Part shown: positions 60,593 to 64,000 of the stretch, piece after piece
Layout: every line of letters starts with the position of its first letter
Position numbering within the stretch: the first letter of the stretch is position 1
Origin: Burkholderiales bacterium
Lineage (GTDB): Bacteria; Pseudomonadota; Gammaproteobacteria; Burkholderiales; JAHFRG01
Direction: 5' to 3'
DNA: 64,000 bases
Assembly (NCBI GenBank): GCA_035543335.1
Contig: DASZZH010000003.1
Span: 1 to 64,000, forward strand
Notes under the pieces: model-generated
The model's input: the letters and a program-made list of their open reading frames with translations, nothing else
Told to the model about the DNA's origin: nothing
Database searches by the model: none
Position numbers and translations under genes: made by a program

Positions 60593-63124
60593 ATGGGCAC
60601 CCCACTGCGCGTTTTGATCGTCGAGAACTCGGAAGACGACGCATCGCTGCTAGTACGGGAATTGCGCAGTGGCGGTTACGACCCAATATTTGAAAGGGTG
60701 GACACTGCTGCGGCGATGCAAGAGATGCTTCGTACGCAGGAATGGGATTGTGTAATTTCCGACATTTCAGTGCCGTCCCTCAGCGCGACTGCTGCTCTGG
60801 AGCGCCTGAAAACCAGCGGGATTGACCTGCCTTTTATCGTCGTCTTGGGGAGGACAGTAGGCGAACATACCGCTGTGGCAACGATGAGATCCGGAGTTCA
60901 CGATTTGTTGATCAAGCAAGATCTCACTCGGTTAATCCCTGTAGTCGAGCGTGAACTCCGCGAAGCCACCGTGCGCAGGGAGCGGGAGCGTATACAGAAA
61001 TCCCTATTAGCAAGCGAACAGCGCTACCGCATGTTGGTAGAAATGGCATCAGACGGAATTTTCATTCAGCGCGACGGCAAATTCGTCTTTGTGAATAGCG
61101 CCGGGCTAGGGATTTTAGGTGCCACCAGCGCAGAACAAGTTACTGGTAAGCCGGTGTATGACTTCATCCATCCTGAATTTCGGGAGATATTCAAGGAGCA
61201 CATCCGCCGGCTTGAGGAGGAAGGAAAGCAAGTACCGCTTGTTGAAGAAAAAATTCTCCGCCTTGACGGATCAACGGTAGAGGTGGAGGTGACGGCGGTA
61301 CCTTTTGTCTTTCAGGGCAACCCGGCAGCCCATGTGGTCATGCGCGATATCACCGAGCGCAAGTTAATGGAAAGACGCTTGGTGCATGAGCATGCGGTGA
61401 CCCGAGTTTTGGCGGAATCCCCTTCGCTTGGCCAAGCCACCTCAGAGGAAAAGCTAAACAGCATCCTGGGATCCATTGACAATGTCATCTGGTCCATTTC
61501 GACGTCGACTTATGAGACCCTCTACCTTAACCCTGCGGTAGAAAAGCTGTACGGACTCCCAGCGGCAGAATTCTACAAGAACAAGGACCTCTGGCTCGCT
61601 ATGGTGCATCCCGACGACCGTAAGATCGTTGCGGGGATGCTGCCGCAATTGATCAAAGAGGAAGTGCTGACCCTGGAGTACCGCATCATCCGTTCTGACG
61701 GTGAAGAGCGCTGGCTGGAGGATCGCGCGCATGTGGTTCTGGATACAGATGGACGCGCGGTCAGGTTTGATGGCGTGAAAAGCGACATCACCGAACGCAA
61801 AAAGCGCGAGCATCAGATTGAATATCTCGCGACCCATGATGATCTCACGGGTCTTCCCAGCCGTAACCTGCTCACTGACCGCCTCGCCCAGGAAATAACC
61901 CGTGCACGGCGCACAGGGCGCTCATTCGCCTTGCTCTTCATTGACCTTGATCACTTCAAGTTAGTGAATGACAGCTACGGCCATCCTTTGGGGGATTCAG
62001 TGCTTAAGACGGTGGCACAGGAAATCAGAAAATTGGTGCGGGAAGGCGACACGGTGGTGCGGCTCGGGGGAGACGAATTCGTTATCCTGCTCTCGTCGCT
62101 CAGAAATCCGGAAGACACGGTGTGGGTCACGCGCAAAATACTGGAACTGTTTTCGCGTCCACTCACGGTGGACAACCGCGAACTGTGCATAACGGCCAGT
62201 ATCGGCGCGAGCCTTTATCCGAGCGACGGCCAGGATCTAGACACGCTGCTCATGCATGCGGATACCGCCATGTACCGGGCAAAGAACCTGGGGCGGAACG
62301 GTGCCCAATTCTACACTCTGGAGATGAGCGCTCAAACCCAGGAACGCGTTGCGCTGCTGGGTTCACTGCGCCAGGCGTTGAAGCTGCAGCAATTCAAGCT
62401 TCATTACCAACCGCAGGTGGACATCCGGAGCAGACGGATTATCGGTATGGAAGCACTGATCCGCTGGAACCATCCCGAGTTGGGCATGGTCCCGCCGGCC
62501 AAGTTTATCCCGCTCGCCGAGGAGACCGGGCTTTTTCTTCCAATCGGCGAGTGGGTGCTGCGCACTGCGTGCGCGCAAAATAAGGCCTGGCAGGCCGCAG
62601 GTCTGCCCGCTGTCAGTGTTGCAGTCAACCTGTCCGCACGCCAGTTCAGGCAGGAAGACCTGGTTAAATCTGTAACCACAGCGTTGGCTGACACCGGGCT
62701 GGAGGCCCGATATCTGGAATTGGAATTATCAGAAAGTTTGATCATGAATAACCCGGAAGCGGACATTACCACCCTGAAGAAGTTGAAAACCCTGGGTGTG
62801 CGGCTCTCGATTGATAATTTTGGCACCGGCTATTCCAGCTTGAACCACCTCAAGCGGTTCCCGGTAGACCGACTCAAGATTGACCAGTCATTCCTGCATG
62901 ATATCAACATCGGCCCCGATGATGCGGCGATTACCCAGGCGGTGTTTACCCTGGGACACAGCATGAATTTCAACGTGATTGGGGAAGGCGTGGAAACCGA
63001 AGCACAACTCGCTTTCCTGCGTGATCGAGGCTGTGGTGACGGCGCTCAGGGGTACCTCTTCAGCCGGCCCTTACCGGCTGCAGATTTGATTACGTGGAGA
63101 ACGGCAGAAAGTTCAAACTCGTAA
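60593..63124 (+). CDS. REC-PAS-PAS-GGDEF-EAL response regulator
   Basis: The protein has 843 residues. A receiver domain (about 1-125) has the phospho-acceptor region DCVISDISVPS and lysine LLIKQD. The first PAS is near 142-260, a second PAS/PAC near 290-405. The GGDEF domain has RLGGDEFVIL (active-site motif intact) and the EAL domain has GMEALIRWN, with the FGTGYSSLNHL loop and metal ligands kept. It could both make and degrade cyclic di-GMP; which activity dominates is unknown. No partner kinase lies nearby. It is the only gene inside the tRNA-His element and a close paralogue of the frameshifted gene at 36278-39207. Confidence 0.93.
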   Translation: MGTPLRVLIVENSEDDASLLVRELRSGGYDPIFERVDTAAAMQEMLRTQEWDCVISDISVPSLSATAALERLKTSGIDLPFIVVLGRTVGEHTAVATMRSGVHDLLIKQDLTRLIPVVERELREATVRRERERIQKSLLASEQRYRMLVEMASDGIFIQRDGKFVFVNSAGLGILGATSAEQVTGKPVYDFIHPEFREIFKEHIRRLEEEGKQVPLVEEKILRLDGSTVEVEVTAVPFVFQGNPAAHVVMRDITERKLMERRLVHEHAVTRVLAESPSLGQATSEEKLNSILGSIDNVIWSISTSTYETLYLNPAVEKLYGLPAAEFYKNKDLWLAMVHPDDRKIVAGMLPQLIKEEVLTLEYRIIRSDGEERWLEDRAHVVLDTDGRAVRFDGVKSDITERKKREHQIEYLATHDDLTGLPSRNLLTDRLAQEITRARRTGRSFALLFIDLDHFKLVNDSYGHPLGDSVLKTVAQEIRKLVREGDTVVRLGGDEFVILLSSLRNPEDTVWVTRKILELFSRPLTVDNRELCITASIGASLYPSDGQDLDTLLMHADTAMYRAKNLGRNGAQFYTLEMSAQTQERVALLGSLRQALKLQQFKLHYQPQVDIRSRRIIGMEALIRWNHPELGMVPPAKFIPLAEETGLFLPIGEWVLRTACAQNKAWQAAGLPAVSVAVNLSARQFRQEDLVKSVTTALADTGLEARYLELELSESLIMNNPEADITTLKKLKTLGVRLSIDNFGTGYSSLNHLKRFPVDRLKIDQSFLHDINIGPDDAAITQAVFTLGHSMNFNVIGEGVETEAQLAFLRDRGCGDGAQGYLFSRPLPAADLITWRTAESSNS

Positions 63125-63183
63125 AAACGTAGGCGATTATCCACTGGACAAAGTCTCAAAATGCTTCACAAAGGCGAAACAAG

Positions 63184-63250
63184 CGACAAGCGCGAAACGG
63201 AAAAACAGCGCGAATGGCAGCGCGAGAAACAGCGTCTGTTGCGCGCCAAG
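63184..63250 (+). repeat. Duplicate of the smpB 3' end
   Basis: These 67 bases are identical to 59297-59363 inside smpB. After it comes AAAGGACGAG, where smpB likely once had its stop (AAAGGATGA). It is followed by 21 bases and the intact tRNA-His. Copy and tRNA fragment together show that a block of smpB end plus tRNA-His 3' end was duplicated around the element. Confidence 0.88.
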
Positions 63251-63272
63251 AAAGGACGAGTAATTAAATTTA

Positions 63273-63348
63273 TGGGGTGGACGATGGGATTCGAACCCAC
63301 AACAACTGGAATCACAATCCAGGACTCTACCTTTGAGCTACGTCCACC
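63273..63348 (-). tRNA. tRNA-His(GTG)
   Basis: The cloverleaf has the extra 5' G at 63348 paired with C, acceptor GTGGACG/CGTCCAC, anticodon GTG within GGATTGTGATTCC, an encoded CCA, and T-loop GGTTCGAATCC. Last gene of the Pro-Arg-His tRNA operon; its 3' half is the att site. Confidence 0.96.
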
Positions 63349-63385
63349 ATTGATAAAAAAGCTGGCAGCGTTTTGGCTGAATATT

Positions 63386-63462
63386 TGGCGTGCCCGGCGG
63401 GAATCGAACCCACAACCCCCAGCTTAGAAGGCTGGTGCTCTATCCGGTTGAGCTACGGGCAC
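63386..63462 (-). tRNA. tRNA-Arg(TCT)
   Basis: The 77-base cloverleaf has acceptor GTGCCCG/CGGGCAC, anticodon TCT in CCTTCTAAGC, and an encoded CCA. It decodes AGA codons. Confidence 0.95.
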
Positions 63463-63514
63463 AGTAGCATCTTCCTTCAGCCAGCTGGCTACTTTACAAA
63501 CCGGGTTTAAGATT

Positions 63515-63591
63515 TGGTCGGGGTGGAGAGATTTGAACTCCCGACATCCTGCTCCCAAAGCAGGCACGCTACCAGGCTGCGTTACACCCCG
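63515..63591 (-). tRNA. tRNA-Pro(TGG)
   Basis: The 77-base cloverleaf has acceptor CGGGGTG/CACCCCG, anticodon TGG in the loop TTTGGGA, and an encoded CCA. First gene of the tRNA operon. Confidence 0.95.
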
Positions 63592-63601
63592 GAAGCGCGT
63601 A

Positions 63602-63630
63602 AATATACTCTCGGTGCCCATAAAGGTCAA
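63602..63630 (-). promoter_or_regulatory. Promoter of the tRNA-Pro-Arg-His operon
   Basis: On the minus strand TTGACC (63630-63625) and TATATT (63607-63602) are 17 bases apart, 10 bases before the tRNA-Pro 5' end. Confidence 0.8.
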
Positions 63631-63674
63631 TGCGTTACATGGAGAAAAATCAAGGTACTGAATGGAACTTGCGG

Positions 63675-63680
63675 TATAAT
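63675..63680 (+). promoter_or_regulatory. Probable -10 box of the dksA promoter
   Basis: A perfect TATAAT lies 47 bases before the dksA start. The -35 region (AAGGTA at 63652) is poor. Confidence 0.5.
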
Positions 63681-63727
63681 CCAATTTCTGATATTAAAAC
63701 GTTTTTCTGTAACGGATGCATGAGAAA

Positions 63728-64000
63728 ATGCCTACAGAATTACACAAACAGTTCACCTCTTACGTGCCCAGAAAGGGTGAGGAATACATGAATCCGCGGC
63801 AGCTTGGGCACTTTCGCAAAATCCTGGAAGCTCTGAAACATGAGCTCAGTCAAGACATTGACCGTACTGTCCACACCATGCAGGACGAGGCGACGATTTT
63901 TGCCGACCCCAATGACCGCGCCAGCCAGGAATCCGACATGACGCTTGAACTTAGGAACCGCGATCGGGAGCGCAAGCTCATCAAGAAAATTGACGAAACC
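63728..64000 (+). CDS. dksA: DksA, RNA polymerase-binding regulator (5' part)
   Basis: The 91 readable codons continue past the window edge. The sequence (YVPRKGEEYMNPRQLGHFRK, HTMQDEATIFADPNDRASQE, LELRNRDRERKLIKKI) matches DksA, including the coiled-coil tip DPNDRASQE that reaches the polymerase secondary channel. DksA works with ppGpp in the stringent response. The zinc finger lies outside the window. Confidence 0.95.
   Translation, partial: MPTELHKQFTSYVPRKGEEYMNPRQLGHFRKILEALKHELSQDIDRTVHTMQDEATIFADPNDRASQESDMTLELRNRDRERKLIKKIDET

Noticed and set aside
63161-63427. Frame of 88 codons starting near the duplicated smpB end
   Set aside because: It is the smpB tail copy followed by antisense tRNA-His and tRNA-Arg sequence, not a gene.

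Overview
The window looks like the chromosome of a betaproteobacterium. The evidence is the content and order of the core genes (pyrG-kdsA-eno-ftsB, rluC next to a gph-like phosphatase, rne-marC, guaB-guaA-tadA, ratA-rnfH-smpB, dksA) and small families typical of that class (DUF4936, DUF4124). A Nitrosomonadales-like or methylotroph-like lineage is plausible, but nothing here fixes the genus.

Layout. Positions 1-11.9 kb are core: gph-like phosphatase, rluC, rne, marC, a low-molecular-weight phosphatase, a metallopeptidase-like protein, one AT-rich foreign-looking gene, uvrB, aspC-type aminotransferase and an AsmA-like protein. A tRNA-Asn gene at 11968-12043 is the attachment site of a composite genomic island. 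The last 45 bases of the tRNA are repeated exactly at 30303-30347, and a decayed third copy lies at 20816-20859. The left part (12.05-20.8 kb) holds an integrase remnant, a frameshifted DUF4359/TPM gene, a sigma factor, a SemiSWEET-like protein, a CDGSH protein, a di-haem peroxidase-like protein, IS91-, IS5- and IS3-type remnants, and a membrane protein paired with a VWA-like lipoprotein. The right part (20.9-30.3 kb) carries one long operon for methanofuran-linked C1 chemistry: an unknown protein, a 7Fe ferredoxin, an adrenodoxin-reductase-type NADP reductase, and FmdD, FmdB, FmdA, Ftr/FhcD and FmdC.

The most interesting signal is that operon. Its FmdB keeps the 4Fe-4S cysteines and the Cys-His plus Arg of the archaeal tungsten/molybdenum site, and a separate molybdopterin-binding FmdD is present. 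As I recall, the well-studied bacterial Fhc complex is a formyltransferase/hydrolase that lacks this site. Together with the ferredoxin and reductase, this suggests a true formylmethanofuran dehydrogenase that passes electrons to NADP, carried on a tRNA-Asn island.

From 30.3 to 34.3 kb lies a gene-poor strip with a truncated signalling protein, small ORFs and a short inverted-repeat element. From 34.3 to 59.4 kb core genes dominate: an LplT-PlsC-type fusion, a frameshifted MHYT-PAS-GGDEF-EAL gene, HNH-rtcB-cytochrome c, pyrG-kdsA-eno-ftsB, ygfZ, an aldolase/dehydrogenase fusion beside mtnA, guaBA-tadA, and ratA-rnfH-smpB. At 59.3-63.35 kb a second, smaller element sits at tRNA-His. It carries a REC-PAS-GGDEF-EAL gene and is bounded by duplicated smpB and tRNA-His sequence. 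The window closes with the tRNA-Pro/Arg/His operon and the start of dksA.

Two repeat families stand out. One has 19-bp inverted ends (copies at 1-304, 47333-47737 and 59384-60070) and sits at gene 3' ends, where its end supplies the stop codon in two of three cases. The other is a 32-bp motif that lies in the same polarity, beside paired 11-bp-period repeats, at the ends of both tRNA-targeted elements.
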